In this document: positions 1 to 7,598 of the stretch, piece after piece
How positions within the stretch are numbered: position 1 is the stretch's first letter
Layout: each line of letters begins with the position of its first letter
Virus record (IMG/VR): IMGVR_UViG_3300005836_000009
Coordinates: 1-47,300 of that record
Length of the DNA: 47,300 nt
Direction: 5' to 3' (one strand)
Source: a virus
Notes under the pieces: generated by a model
Databases searched by the model: none
The model's input: the letters and a program-made list of their open reading frames with translations, nothing else
Told to the model about the DNA's origin: nothing
Program-made: the position numbers and the translations under genes

Positions 1-1
1 G

Positions 2-136
2 GAAGCACGGCTTGGTCATGTTACTACAGCAATTGCATGGCCTGTTAATACGCCAGAAGATTGGAAGATTGGTTTTACAGTCGGGCGCGACTTAAATATA
101 TTCACAGATTTTTCACCAAATGAGGAGCTTGAATAA
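2..136 (+). CDS. C-terminal end of a GT2-like glycosyltransferase (partial)
   Basis: An open frame enters from the left edge and stops at TAA 134-136, giving the last 44 residues of a protein. The end reads like the C-terminus of the next gene: both have a Leu-Gly-His-(Val/Ile) stretch, a Trp-Pro a few residues later, then Gly-Phe-x-x-Gly-x-Asp-(Leu/Phe)-Asn. So it is very probably a paralogue of the GT-A type gene at 136-810, arranged in tandem. Its stop overlaps the ATG of that gene (TAATG), which suggests translational coupling. The catalytic part lies outside the window, so glycosyltransferase activity is inferred from the similarity only. Confidence 0.75.
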   Translation, partial: EARLGHVTTAIAWPVNTPEDWKIGFTVGRDLNIFTDFSPNEELE

Positions 137-810
137 TGTCAGGAATAATTGGAATTGCGGCTAATAGTACAGGACGCTATATAGCTTTCACTATTTGTAT
201 TACATCTCTAAGAGTTCCGCCCAATACTAGTATTCAGTGGGCAATTGGATCAGATAGAGTTGTTGGTCGCAATAAACTTGTTAAAGCAGCATTGGCATCG
301 GGAGCAGAATGGTTATTCTTCTTAGATGATGATCATGCATTTGAGCCTGATATTTTGCTGAGATTATTGGCTCATGAAAAACCTATTGTTGCTTCGCTTT
401 ATCTACAAAGAATTAAACCTTTCTCGCCAATAGCATATGAGTATTATGATGATGAAAATAGAACTTATACTTCGCTTGATTTAACTAAATATGAAAAGAA
501 TGCATTAGTTCCAATTGTTGCTGCTGGAACTGGCGGAATGTTAATTAGAAGTGAGGTATTTAGAGAACTTAAAGAACCTTGGTTTGAAGTGACTGAAGGA
601 ATAGGTTCTGAAGACTTACCGTTTTGCAAAAAGGCTCTTGAAGCCGGCTTTGAAATCTTTTGTGATTTAGGAACTCCATTAGGGCATATTGATCCTGTTA
701 TTATATGGCCTTCCTATTTTGATGAAGAAAAAGAATGGGGAGTAGGTTTTAATTTAGGGGATGATTTCAATCTTTATATTCCCGTAGAAAAGCCTATTTC
801 TAAAGAATAA
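136..810 (+). CDS. GT2-like (GT-A fold) glycosyltransferase
   Basis: This 224-residue protein has the layout of short phage GT-A enzymes that transfer a sugar from a nucleotide donor. An early GRN segment is followed by the metal-binding acidic motif FFLDDDHAFEPD near residue 65, then a hydrophobic VASLY strand. A later SEDLPFCKKALEAG segment fits the usual Glu-Asp acceptor-side motif. No membrane segment or signal peptide is visible, so it should act in the cytoplasm. The ATG overlaps the upstream stop, and GAGGAG about 8 bases before it serves as Shine-Dalgarno. Structural genes follow, so a virion protein is a plausible acceptor, but the acceptor cannot be read from sequence. Confidence 0.75.
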   Translation: MSGIIGIAANSTGRYIAFTICITSLRVPPNTSIQWAIGSDRVVGRNKLVKAALASGAEWLFFLDDDHAFEPDILLRLLAHEKPIVASLYLQRIKPFSPIAYEYYDDENRTYTSLDLTKYEKNALVPIVAAGTGGMLIRSEVFRELKEPWFEVTEGIGSEDLPFCKKALEAGFEIFCDLGTPLGHIDPVIIWPSYFDEEKEWGVGFNLGDDFNLYIPVEKPISKE

Positions 811-816
811 CTTCTG

Positions 817-822
817 TATAAT
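817..822 (+). promoter_or_regulatory. possible -10 box (TATAAT) ahead of a structural gene
   Basis: A perfect TATAAT lies in the 56-base gap before the gene at 867. No convincing -35 hexamer is seen 16-18 bases upstream, and the TG of an extended -10 is one base out of place. A start near 829 would put the hairpin at 824-849 at the very 5' end of the message. Weak to moderate evidence only. Confidence 0.35.
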
Positions 823-823
823 A

Positions 824-849
824 GGCTTTAGTTAGAAAAATCTAAAGCC
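824..849 (+). promoter_or_regulatory. hairpin with 8-bp perfect stem
   Basis: GGCTTTAG (824-831) and CTAAAGCC (842-849) pair perfectly around a 10-base A-rich loop, directly before the strong ribosome site at 851-860. There is no T-tract after it, so it is not a classical terminator for the glycosyltransferase gene. It could be a 5' stabilising stem for the structural mRNA or a terminator without U-tail. Confidence 0.45.
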
Positions 850-866
850 AAAAGGAGGTTATTCGT

Positions 867-1382
867 ATGGCTGCAAAAACCTATGCTGTAACAAACGGTG
901 ACGCACCTGGAGCTGCTGCTCCTGTAGCAATTGCAACAGGCTCAGCAATTAGAACAATGCTTCAGCTAGCAACAAACACAACCACACCTTCAATTCGCGT
1001 TGTTGAGTGGTGGGCCGAGTTTGATGCTTCTGCTGCTGCTGTTCCGCTTAAGGTCGAACTTCTTCGACATACTGGTGGTCCTGCTACCACCCTTACTGCA
1101 TACACCGCTGCGATGATTGCTAAGGTAAACGATCCAAACGCATCTGCATCATCAATCCAGCTTGGTACTGCTCTATCAGGTTTCTCGAACACTACTGCTG
1201 AAGTGACGCCTACTACTGCTGTCTCTCTTGAGACTCATTATGTACCGCCAACTTCCGGCATCTATGTTCAGTTCCCTCTCGGAAGAGAGCCTGAAGTAGC
1301 TGTGTCAACGTTCCTGCGCATTAGAACCACACCATCTGGTACTGGTCCTAACTGTCTCGCAGGCGTTATGTGGGAAGAGTAA
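867..1382 (+). CDS. putative virion structural protein (alanine/threonine-rich)
   Basis: A 171-residue protein rich in Ala, Thr, Ser and Val and poor in charge, with no membrane segment or signal peptide. This composition is typical of phage head or tail surface proteins built of beta sandwiches. The ribosome site AAAGGAGGTT is nearly ideal, with 6 bases to ATG, so high expression is likely. It has its own possible promoter and 5' hairpin. A basic small gene and the long repeat gene follow, suggesting one operon of virion-surface parts. I do not recognise the family; structural role is inferred from composition, expression signals and position. Confidence 0.6.
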   Translation: MAAKTYAVTNGDAPGAAAPVAIATGSAIRTMLQLATNTTTPSIRVVEWWAEFDASAAAVPLKVELLRHTGGPATTLTAYTAAMIAKVNDPNASASSIQLGTALSGFSNTTAEVTPTTAVSLETHYVPPTSGIYVQFPLGREPEVAVSTFLRIRTTPSGTGPNCLAGVMWEE

Positions 1383-1402
1383 TTTAAGAAGGAGAGAGGC
1401 AA

Positions 1403-1678
1403 TTGTCTGCTCATTTTCGAGTAGCGTCTATGGACGCCACTAGAATAGCTCACAATCCTTATAGAACTAAAATTCTTAGGGAGCCTCTTCTCGCGCCAAA
1501 AATTACATTTAAAACACGAATTATCTCCAAAATAATCAGACTCAAAAACAAGACTATAAAAGTCTTAGCAACTTGGAAGAAGCCAACTGCTAGCCGTACA
1601 ATACGGCGCGTTGTTAAAAGATCTTCTGTCCAGGCCAAGAACAAGTCTGATCCTCACTTAGATAAGCGGGTCATTTAA
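1403..1678 (+). CDS. small basic protein of unknown function
   Basis: A 91-residue, strongly basic protein (many Lys and Arg, few acidic residues). AAGGAG at 1389-1394 sits 8 bases before a TTG at 1403, which decides the start; the first ATG is at 1430 and has no ribosome site. The stop TAA overlaps the ATG of the long repeat gene (TAATG at 1676-1680), so the two are probably coupled. The family is not recognised. Its basic character matches that of the repeat protein, so it may be an N-terminal partner, chaperone or anchor; this is a guess from position. Confidence 0.5.
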   Translation: MSAHFRVASMDATRIAHNPYRTKILREPLLAPKITFKTRIISKIIRLKNKTIKVLATWKKPTASRTIRRVVKRSSVQAKNKSDPHLDKRVI

Positions 1679-4600
1679 TGGCCCGCTTTCTAAGAGTTTC
1701 TGTTAATACTTATGCTGGCTCAAGGCCAGCACACTCGCGGCTTATGCCGCCGGTGGTCGTTGATCCTGCTTTAGTATTTATAGCACCTCCGATTGTAACG
1801 CAATTTACGGTTATGAAAAACCGTAACTTTAACCGCACTCGTTATCAGACACTAGTTCTTCCGCCTTATCCAGTTCTTATTAATCCTGCCACAGTTTGGT
1901 ATGGCCCTGGAGTTCGTCTTGCAAGTCCAGATATATCAAGAATTGGACCAAATAAACAGCAAAGACAGGTTACTGTTAGAGCTCCGTATCCAGTAGTTGT
2001 TTTTCCGCCAATTGCTTTCTCTGGGCCTAGAGTTAAACTTGTTCCATTACTTGGAAGAGTACCTAAAACTAGAAGCATACTTCGCAAGCCTATTGTAGTT
2101 GGATCGGTTGTAGTAACATTTATTGCTTCTCCAATTAGAGTTAAATTAGCCTATTCGCGCAGAGGAAGAGCTAAGAGTAGTCTTAAACCGCCAACAGTAA
2201 TTTCTAGTGCTATAACATTCCGCCCAATTGCAAAAAAACTTGTTGCTTCTCCAAAGCAAGGCAGAAAAACTAATTATAAGCTTAGAGCACCAGCAGTAAT
2301 TGGTGGAGCTACTGTATTTAGACCTCTAGAAGTTCAGCTTGCTTACTCTCGTAGAGGAAAGCCTAAGAGTAAGCTTTCGCCGCCAACAGTTATTTCTGGC
2401 GCAGTAATCTTTAGACCAATAGCAATTAAGCTTGCTCCTCAATCTAGAAGACGTGGTAAAGCAGAACTTAATCCACCAACTGTAGTTTCTGCTGCCGCTG
2501 CACCATTTATTGCTTCGCCAATTGAAGTAAAACTTGCTTATTCTCGCAGAGGAAGACCGCAATCTGTTCTTTCACATCCTGTTATTGTTGCCTTTGATTA
2601 TGGAACAGCAGAAGGTGGAATACTTGTTTCGCTTGCTCCTTCTAGACGCCCAATAACTAGATCTATTCTTAGAGTTCCTGTTGTAGTTGCTGCTGCTGCT
2701 ACACAAGTATTCTTTGGTCCTAAAACCAAGCTTGCTCTAAGTAAGAGAGGTAAGCCAACTAGTATTCTCCATTCACCAGCAGTTGTTTCAGGTGCAATTG
2801 TATTCAGACCTATTTCTACAAAACTTGCTTACTCTAAGCGCGGTAAGCCATTAAGCAGACTTGCTCCACCTGCAACAATTGCAAGTGCATTCGTTGCTAG
2901 ATCAATTGTAATTAAGCTTGCTCCTTCTAAGCGCGGAAAGCCAATTAGCAAGCTATTCTCTCCTACTGTAATAGGAGCAGCTATTGTCTTCCGTCCAATT
3001 GATGTTACATTTGCAGATGAAGCCAATGAAAATATTGCTCGAATAACTAAGCGAGCGCCTCACAGCAGACTTAAGCCTCCAACGGTAGTGGCAGGAGCAA
3101 TAGTCTTTAGACCTGTTTCTATTAAGCTTGTTGCTTCTCCGAGACTTGATCGTGTTTCTCACTTCAGACTTAAAACGCCTATCGTTGTTGCAAGCGCTAT
3201 TGAGTTCTTCGGGCCAAAGACCAAGCTTGCTCCTTCTAGACGTGGCAGACCAATTAGTGAACTTAGACCACCAACCGTAGTTGGTGCAGCAATTACATTC
3301 CGTCCTGTTGCAACAACCTTTGCTGTTGCTCCTGATGATGTTGGTCAGAAACTTTCGCGTAGAACGCCTCATTATAGACTTGCTCCTCCTGCTGTTACTG
3401 GTGCAGCAATTGTATTTGCTCCACTCAGAGTTGAACTTGCATACTCAAGACGTGGTAAGCCAACAAGCGAACTTAGACCTCCTGCGGTAGTTGCAGGAGC
3501 AATTGTATACGCTCCAATTTCAGTGAAGTTGACTCCATCAACACGCATTGATAGAACTTCACACTTTGAACTTAGACCGCCAGCAGTAGTTGGAGCAGCA
3601 ATTGTATTTGCTCCTGTTGATGTACATTTGGCTCCATCTAAGCGGGGTATTCCAAAGAGCAAGCTATTTGCTCCTGTTACTGTTGCTCCTCAGTTCTTCC
3701 AGCGTCCTGTTCAGATGCATCTTGCGTACTCACGCCGAGGTGTTCCTAAATCTAAGCTCAAGCCTCCAACAGTTATTTCTGGAGCAATCGTATTCAGACC
3801 AATTGATGTTGCATTTGCTTCACAGAAGCCTATTCAGATCAATACTAGTCGCGCAGTACACAGCGATCTTAAACCTCCTGCCGTTGTTGCAGGGGCAATT
3901 GTATTCCGCCCAATCTCAACTAAGCTCGTTGCTTCACCGCGACTTGACCGGGTTTCACACTTCCGCCTTGAATTCCCAATTGTTGTTGCAAGTGCGTTTG
4001 AATACTTCGGTCCACTCGTTAAATTGGCTCCATCTAAGAGAGGTAAGCCGTTCAGCAAGCTTAGACCACCAACAGTTGTCAGTGGAGCAGTTGTATTTAG
4101 ACCAATTGCAACGAAGCTCACTTACTCAAGACGTGGTAAGCCAAAGAGCAGACTATTTGCACCAACTGTAGTTTCTGGCGCAGTTGTATTTAGACCTGTT
4201 AAAACTACGTTTGCTGGCTCTCAGAAGCTCTCTCGCGCCCCTCATTCTAAACTTAGACCTCCTGCTAGGGTTAATGCAGCAATTGTCTTCGCTCCGCTTT
4301 CAATCAAGCTTGCACCTGCACCACGGCTTGATAGAGTCTCTCACTTCAGGCTCGAAACTCCGATTGTTATCTCGGCTGCTGTTGAATACTTCGGCCCAGT
4401 TATTAAGCTTGCACTATCGTCTAAGCTTGGAAGAATTCAACATTCTCGCTTGAAGCCACCGACAATTGTTGGCGTTGCAACAGCATTCCGTCCAATTGTA
4501 ACTAAGCTTGCTTCTTCAAGCAGACTTGCCAGAATTCCTCGCCATGTTCTTAGAGCTCCAGTAGTTATTGGTGCTGCATTTATTCCTAGACCAATTGTTG

Positions 4601-4860
4601 TAAGACTTGCTTCTTCTCATGGTGGAGTTACAACAAGCAAGCTATTTGCGCCAGCAGTTATTTCAGCAGAGTTCTTTGCTAGACCGCTTATAGTTAAGCT
4701 TGCTGCAAGTAGCAGAGGAGTACCAAAGAGTAAACTTGCGCCTCCTACTGTTGTTGAAGCTGCATTCTTTGCTAGACCAATCTCTGTAACAATTGCTAGA
4801 CAGAATCTTGTTCAAGATAGAATAACGCGCAGACAGGCTAGATTTGTTCTCGCGCCTCCT
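1678..4860 (+). repeat. coding tandem repeats, about 31 units of 93-117 bases
   Basis: Units keep the reading frame and differ by silent and conservative changes, so the array is old and under protein-level selection rather than a fresh satellite. The basic-loop length varies: the short form has SRRGKPxS, a longer form RLDRVSHF, and the longest forms 11-18 residues ending in (P/V)H(S/Y). Four-unit blocks are visible around units 13-16, 21-24 and 25-28. The first three units are more diverged than the rest. Confidence 0.85.
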
Positions 4861-5055
4861 GTTGTAACCTTTGCTGGAGCCAGAAAGGGTTATCACTCAA
4901 GAACTAAGATTAATTCACGAGAGAGTACGCTTGTGATTGTTCTCAATAAGCCAGAATTCAGAATGAATTCTAGAGAAAACGACACGTCAATAACTAAACG
5001 CGGTACTTCGCGTGATAGAATTAACGATAGAGAAAGTGATACGCATATATCATGA
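1678..5055 (+). CDS. giant basic tandem-repeat protein, probable virion fibre or surface protein
   Basis: This 1125-residue protein is almost entirely a tandem array. I count about 31 units of 31-39 residues. The common unit reads roughly L-(K/R)-P-P-(T/A)-V-V-x-(G/A)-A-I-V-F-R-P-I-x-x-K-L, then a basic loop of the type S-(R/K)-R-G-K-P-x-S. Each unit looks like two short beta strands (a PPTVV strand and an FRPIxxKL strand) joined by an Arg/Lys loop, so an elongated beta-solenoid or beads-on-string fibre is plausible. Units with RLDR(V/T)SHF recur every fourth unit (units 14, 18, 22, 26), showing a higher-order repeat of about 130 residues. The last 60 residues change to short N-S/D-R-E-containing motifs. 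Neighbours are tail or appendage genes and glycosyltransferases. The function is not known; I place it on the virion by context. Confidence 0.7.
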   Translation: MARFLRVSVNTYAGSRPAHSRLMPPVVVDPALVFIAPPIVTQFTVMKNRNFNRTRYQTLVLPPYPVLINPATVWYGPGVRLASPDISRIGPNKQQRQVTVRAPYPVVVFPPIAFSGPRVKLVPLLGRVPKTRSILRKPIVVGSVVVTFIASPIRVKLAYSRRGRAKSSLKPPTVISSAITFRPIAKKLVASPKQGRKTNYKLRAPAVIGGATVFRPLEVQLAYSRRGKPKSKLSPPTVISGAVIFRPIAIKLAPQSRRRGKAELNPPTVVSAAAAPFIASPIEVKLAYSRRGRPQSVLSHPVIVAFDYGTAEGGILVSLAPSRRPITRSILRVPVVVAAAATQVFFGPKTKLALSKRGKPTSILHSPAVVSGAIVFRPISTKLAYSKRGKPLSRLAPPATIASAFVARSIVIKLAPSKRGKPISKLFSPTVIGAAIVFRPIDVTFADEANENIARITKRAPHSRLKPPTVVAGAIVFRPVSIKLVASPRLDRVSHFRLKTPIVVASAIEFFGPKTKLAPSRRGRPISELRPPTVVGAAITFRPVATTFAVAPDDVGQKLSRRTPHYRLAPPAVTGAAIVFAPLRVELAYSRRGKPTSELRPPAVVAGAIVYAPISVKLTPSTRIDRTSHFELRPPAVVGAAIVFAPVDVHLAPSKRGIPKSKLFAPVTVAPQFFQRPVQMHLAYSRRGVPKSKLKPPTVISGAIVFRPIDVAFASQKPIQINTSRAVHSDLKPPAVVAGAIVFRPISTKLVASPRLDRVSHFRLEFPIVVASAFEYFGPLVKLAPSKRGKPFSKLRPPTVVSGAVVFRPIATKLTYSRRGKPKSRLFAPTVVSGAVVFRPVKTTFAGSQKLSRAPHSKLRPPARVNAAIVFAPLSIKLAPAPRLDRVSHFRLETPIVISAAVEYFGPVIKLALSSKLGRIQHSRLKPPTIVGVATAFRPIVTKLASSSRLARIPRHVLRAPVVIGAAFIPRPIVVRLASSHGGVTTSKLFAPAVISAEFFARPLIVKLAASSRGVPKSKLAPPTVVEAAFFARPISVTIARQNLVQDRITRRQARFVLAPPVVTFAGARKGYHSRTKINSRESTLVIVLNKPEFRMNSRENDTSITKRGTSRDRINDRESDTHIS

Positions 5056-5339
5056 GATACCCTACATTTTTTGAAGACGCCGATGTTATATTTCGTATAA
5101 CATTCTATGAAGATGAAACAAAAACGACACCAATTGATCCATTGAGTGTTATTTTTACTGTAGAAGCTCCTGACGGAACTGTATATACACCTACAGTTTT
5201 TGATGATCCAGGCACAGGTAAGTTCTCTTCTGATCATATATTTGATGTTTATGGAGATTGGCAATGGCATTGGCAAACAGAAAACCCGCGAATTATTGAT
5301 CAAGGAATTATTACTATAGTTCCAAGGAATGTGCCTTAA
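5052..5339 (+). CDS. small virion-associated protein, beta-rich
   Basis: A 95-residue acidic protein with alternating hydrophobic strands, a central PDGTVYTP turn, and a Trp-rich DWQWHWQTENP segment near the end. It looks like a compact Ig-like or jelly-roll domain as found in tail accessory proteins, with no signal peptide. The ATG overlaps the stop of the repeat gene (ATGA), and its own stop overlaps the next ATG, so it sits in a tightly coupled row. The acidic charge next to a very basic repeat protein could mean the two bind each other; that is inference only. Confidence 0.55.
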   Translation: MRYPTFFEDADVIFRITFYEDETKTTPIDPLSVIFTVEAPDGTVYTPTVFDDPGTGKFSSDHIFDVYGDWQWHWQTENPRIIDQGIITIVPRNVP

Positions 5340-5971
5340 TGCCATTAATGCCAACTACTATAATTTCTACTAGTCCTATTTATCCAACAGGACTAGTAGT
5401 TATATCAGATACAACTCTTCAAGCCGACGCCGCGAACTTTGATGTACAGAGCATTCCGTCGATGTACAAGCACTTGCGAATAGAGGCCCAGTTGCGAGGG
5501 ACCACCGCAGCAACTACGCAGCAGGCTCGCATCCGCTTCAACAACGATTCGGGTGGAAACTACTACTGGTTCTCGGTTACCGAGTACATAGGTGGCCCTG
5601 CCGCGAACGAGGGCAATGGAGAAACGTCCGCATGGGCAGGAGTTGCTGCGGCCGCCTCGGCTACTGCCACTCTGACGGGAACGCTCGGTATCGACATCCC
5701 TAACTATGCGGCCACAACGTTTGCGAAGCAGTTTCGGGGGAGCAGCGAATACTGCACTGCTGCGAGTTCGACAAACACCAGGGTAGAGGATGCAGTGGGC
5801 CTTTGGAACAGCACAGCAGCAATCGAACGCATCACCCTCTACCCACTGGCCGATAGCTTCAAAGCAGGCTCCCGCCTTACTATTTATGGCATGGGCGGTG
5901 TTCCATCAGCAGAAGCAATTGCCAACGTACAACTTACATCTAATCTACTCAACTATATATTTACGAGGTGA
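5339..5971 (+). CDS. tail or appendage protein, G+C-rich and probably recently acquired
   Basis: A 210-residue protein of a type common among phage tail-fibre proteins: a core with YKHLRIEAQLRG, an RIRFNND segment followed by GGNYYW, and a C-terminal ERITLYPLADSFKAGSRLTIYG block, which suggests a beta-sandwich appendage domain. The start ATG overlaps the previous stop. By direct count, 5401-5880 is about 57 percent G+C against about 40 percent around it, while the first 20 and last 30 codons look like the rest of the phage. So the central domain appears to have been swapped in from a G+C-richer relative, as happens in receptor-binding genes. The exact ligand is unknown. Confidence 0.65.
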   Translation: MPLMPTTIISTSPIYPTGLVVISDTTLQADAANFDVQSIPSMYKHLRIEAQLRGTTAATTQQARIRFNNDSGGNYYWFSVTEYIGGPAANEGNGETSAWAGVAAAASATATLTGTLGIDIPNYAATTFAKQFRGSSEYCTAASSTNTRVEDAVGLWNSTAAIERITLYPLADSFKAGSRLTIYGMGGVPSAEAIANVQLTSNLLNYIFTR

Positions 5972-5974
5972 ATT

Positions 5975-6367
5975 ATGGCGACTAGTCCTATTTTTGCATC
6001 TACACCAGTTTTAGGTTTTGCATCAGTTACGGCTGCTAACACCAACCGCGACGGTACAGGAACAATTGTAGATATAGTTACTTCAGGATCTTCTGGTACT
6101 CGCATTGATGAAATTGTTCTACAAGCGACTGGCAATCCTGCCGATTCAACAGTAACTATCTACATTCATGATGGCTCAAGTTATCGGCTTTTTGATGAAT
6201 TTGATATTGGCGATCCTGCCGCTGCTTCCACAACCCTTGCAGGTTATCGAGCAAGTCGCAGTTATACTAATCTTGTCTTGCCAACTGGATATAAGCTTGC
6301 AGCCGCAATTACTGTTGCGCTTACATCAGGAGCTATTAATGTTTTTGCACATGGAGCTAATTTTTAA
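5975..6367 (+). CDS. putative tail or virion protein (beta-sandwich type)
   Basis: A 130-residue protein with an Ala/Thr/Gly-rich beta pattern, including RIDEIVLQATGNPADSTVTI and a later SYTNLVLPTGYKLAAAITV segment. Similar short proteins occur beside tail fibres in many siphoviruses and usually form trimeric or oligomeric decorations. The ribosome site GAGGTGA overlaps the stop of the preceding gene, and the stop directly abuts the ATG of the lectin-like gene. The N-terminal MATSPIFASTPVLGFASV is shared in style with other structural proteins. No enzyme motif is visible; structural role is inferred. Confidence 0.6.
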   Translation: MATSPIFASTPVLGFASVTAANTNRDGTGTIVDIVTSGSSGTRIDEIVLQATGNPADSTVTIYIHDGSSYRLFDEFDIGDPAAASTTLAGYRASRSYTNLVLPTGYKLAAAITVALTSGAINVFAHGANF

Positions 6368-7156
6368 ATGAATAAAGGTTTACTTGGATACCCAAGAGGT
6401 AATGCACTATCTACTTCACTTTGGGGATTCCCTCTGGGGGAATCTGTAGATGAAAATAATCGTTTCCCAATTGCAGAGAATATGACTGCATGGTGGGATT
6501 TTTCCAATATTGGAGATATGACATTAGTAGATCTAGGGAATAGCACTTATGGTATATCAGCTATAGTTGATAGAAGTGGGAATGGATGGACATTGAGCCA
6601 AGGTACTTCAGGGTCAAGACCGACTTATGGTAGTCGCATGCTAAATAATATTTATGTTCCTTATTTTGATGGTGGAGATTCTTTAGGAAACAACTCTTTG
6701 GAGTTTGGTTGCCCATCATCTACTCCGCTGACAGTCTATGTGCCCACAGTGTTTGATTCCCTTGGGTCCTATATGGCTCCTGTTGCTGGCAACGGCAATG
6801 CTCTGGAGTTTCGCAAGGATACTGCGGATAATTTCAATGTGGTTCGCAACTCCGATGGAAATGGATCATTTCCGACGTTGCCTGTCATCCAGGCTGGTAA
6901 GCCGTACTTCCTCTGCGTGAGAGTCGCGAGCGACGGAACTACGGGAACGCTTAGGGTTGGACAACGAGCTATAGCTGGTGGCCCATTCTCTATCGCATCT
7001 CCTAGTGCTGGAATCGCACTAGGTTCTCGCGTTAGCGGGGGGATTCCAATTACAGGCGTTATTCCTGAGTGTCTTATATATGCGGCCGAACACACAGATG
7101 CTCAGATTGATTTTATGTATAGCAACTATCTTCGGCCAAAATGGGGTCTAGCGTAA
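6368..7156 (+). CDS. lectin-fold (LamG/concanavalin-like) tail protein
   Basis: A 262-residue protein. After about 38 residues it shows the typical start of phage LamG-like domains, AWWDFSNI, followed by a DRSGNGW segment. It ends with the usual C-terminal pattern GVIPECLIYAAEHTDAQID and a Pro-Lys-Trp-Gly tail. Such domains bind sugars and occur at tail tips or fibres. The central part (6721-6960) counts to about 53 percent G+C, higher than its flanks, which suggests exchange of the binding face. It lies in a coupled row with the two genes before it. Carbohydrate binding is the family expectation; the specific sugar is unknown. Confidence 0.7.
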   Translation: MNKGLLGYPRGNALSTSLWGFPLGESVDENNRFPIAENMTAWWDFSNIGDMTLVDLGNSTYGISAIVDRSGNGWTLSQGTSGSRPTYGSRMLNNIYVPYFDGGDSLGNNSLEFGCPSSTPLTVYVPTVFDSLGSYMAPVAGNGNALEFRKDTADNFNVVRNSDGNGSFPTLPVIQAGKPYFLCVRVASDGTTGTLRVGQRAIAGGPFSIASPSAGIALGSRVSGGIPITGVIPECLIYAAEHTDAQIDFMYSNYLRPKWGLA

Positions 7157-7203
7157 TGTTTTTAAGACTTATTACAATTTATATTGATAAGTGGGGATTT
7201 TAA
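7156..7203 (+). CDS. possible 15-residue coupling peptide
   Basis: An ATG overlaps the stop of the lectin-like gene (TAATG at 7154-7158) and opens a 15-codon frame ending at TAA 7201-7203, directly abutting the next ATG at 7204. It encodes a short hydrophobic peptide ending in DKWGF. It may only carry ribosomes forward to the next small gene; a real product is doubtful. Confidence 0.25.
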   Translation: MFLRLITIYIDKWGF

Positions 7204-7320
7204 ATGTTAATTCCTTCTCCTACAGTAATACAAGCAGCTAGCGAATGGACTACTATCACGAAAACAATTAGTCAATCAATAAATACTCAGACATATGCCT
7301 TCTATACAACGCATTCTTAG
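7204..7320 (+). CDS. 38-residue hypothetical protein
   Basis: A short frame starts at ATG 7204, with GGGGA at 7193-7197 as a usable ribosome site. It encodes 38 residues rich in Thr, Ser and Ile and ends at TAG 7318-7320. It overlaps the start of the zinc-ribbon gene at 7295 by 26 bases in another frame, a common phage arrangement. It has no Cys, no membrane segment and no recognisable motif. The polar Thr/Ser-rich composition resembles the other appendage proteins here, so it could be a small tail accessory. Confidence 0.35.
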   Translation: MLIPSPTVIQAASEWTTITKTISQSINTQTYAFYTTHS

Positions 7321-7588
7321 AGAAGTTACTTGCCCTCGTTGTAATGCTATAGCTCAAGAACGGTTAGAAGACAAAGATAAGTTCGTTCTGATATACTTAT
7401 GGTGTGATAAATGCAAACTAACAAGAAATATGGGGCTGACAACAAGAAAGGCGTTAAGACTAAAAAAACGTCAGACAAGATTGCGAGACTCGCTAAATCA
7501 GGCAAAAAGTCAGCGCGACCGAAGTAGAATTTTGAAGCAACTAGAATTGCTTGATAGACAAATTCATCAAGCAGAAATTGGAATCTAA
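7295..7588 (+). CDS. zinc-ribbon and coiled-coil small protein
   Basis: A 97-residue protein. Residues 12-40 hold CPRC and CDKC spaced as in a four-cysteine zinc ribbon. The C-terminal half is highly charged with many Arg, Lys, Gln and Leu and should form a basic helix or coiled coil. This fits a nucleic-acid-binding accessory or regulator. Its stop lies 10 bases before the TTG start of the glycosyltransferase, whose ribosome site overlaps the end of this gene. No clear Shine-Dalgarno precedes its own ATG, so it may depend on coupling from the upstream small frame. The exact role is unknown. Confidence 0.6.
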   Translation: MPSIQRILREVTCPRCNAIAQERLEDKDKFVLIYLWCDKCKLTRNMGLTTRKALRLKKRQTRLRDSLNQAKSQRDRSRILKQLELLDRQIHQAEIGI

Positions 7589-7598
7589 GGGAGCCATA

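Noticed and set aside
3590-4171. Leu/Gln/Ser-rich 193-residue frame inside the repeat gene
   Set aside because: An out-of-frame shadow created by the repeated codons. It lacks a ribosome site and a sensible protein pattern.
1678-4860. CRISPR-like array or satellite DNA
   Set aside because: Repeats are 93-117 bases without unique spacers, diverged at silent sites and in one continuous reading frame, so this is a protein repeat.
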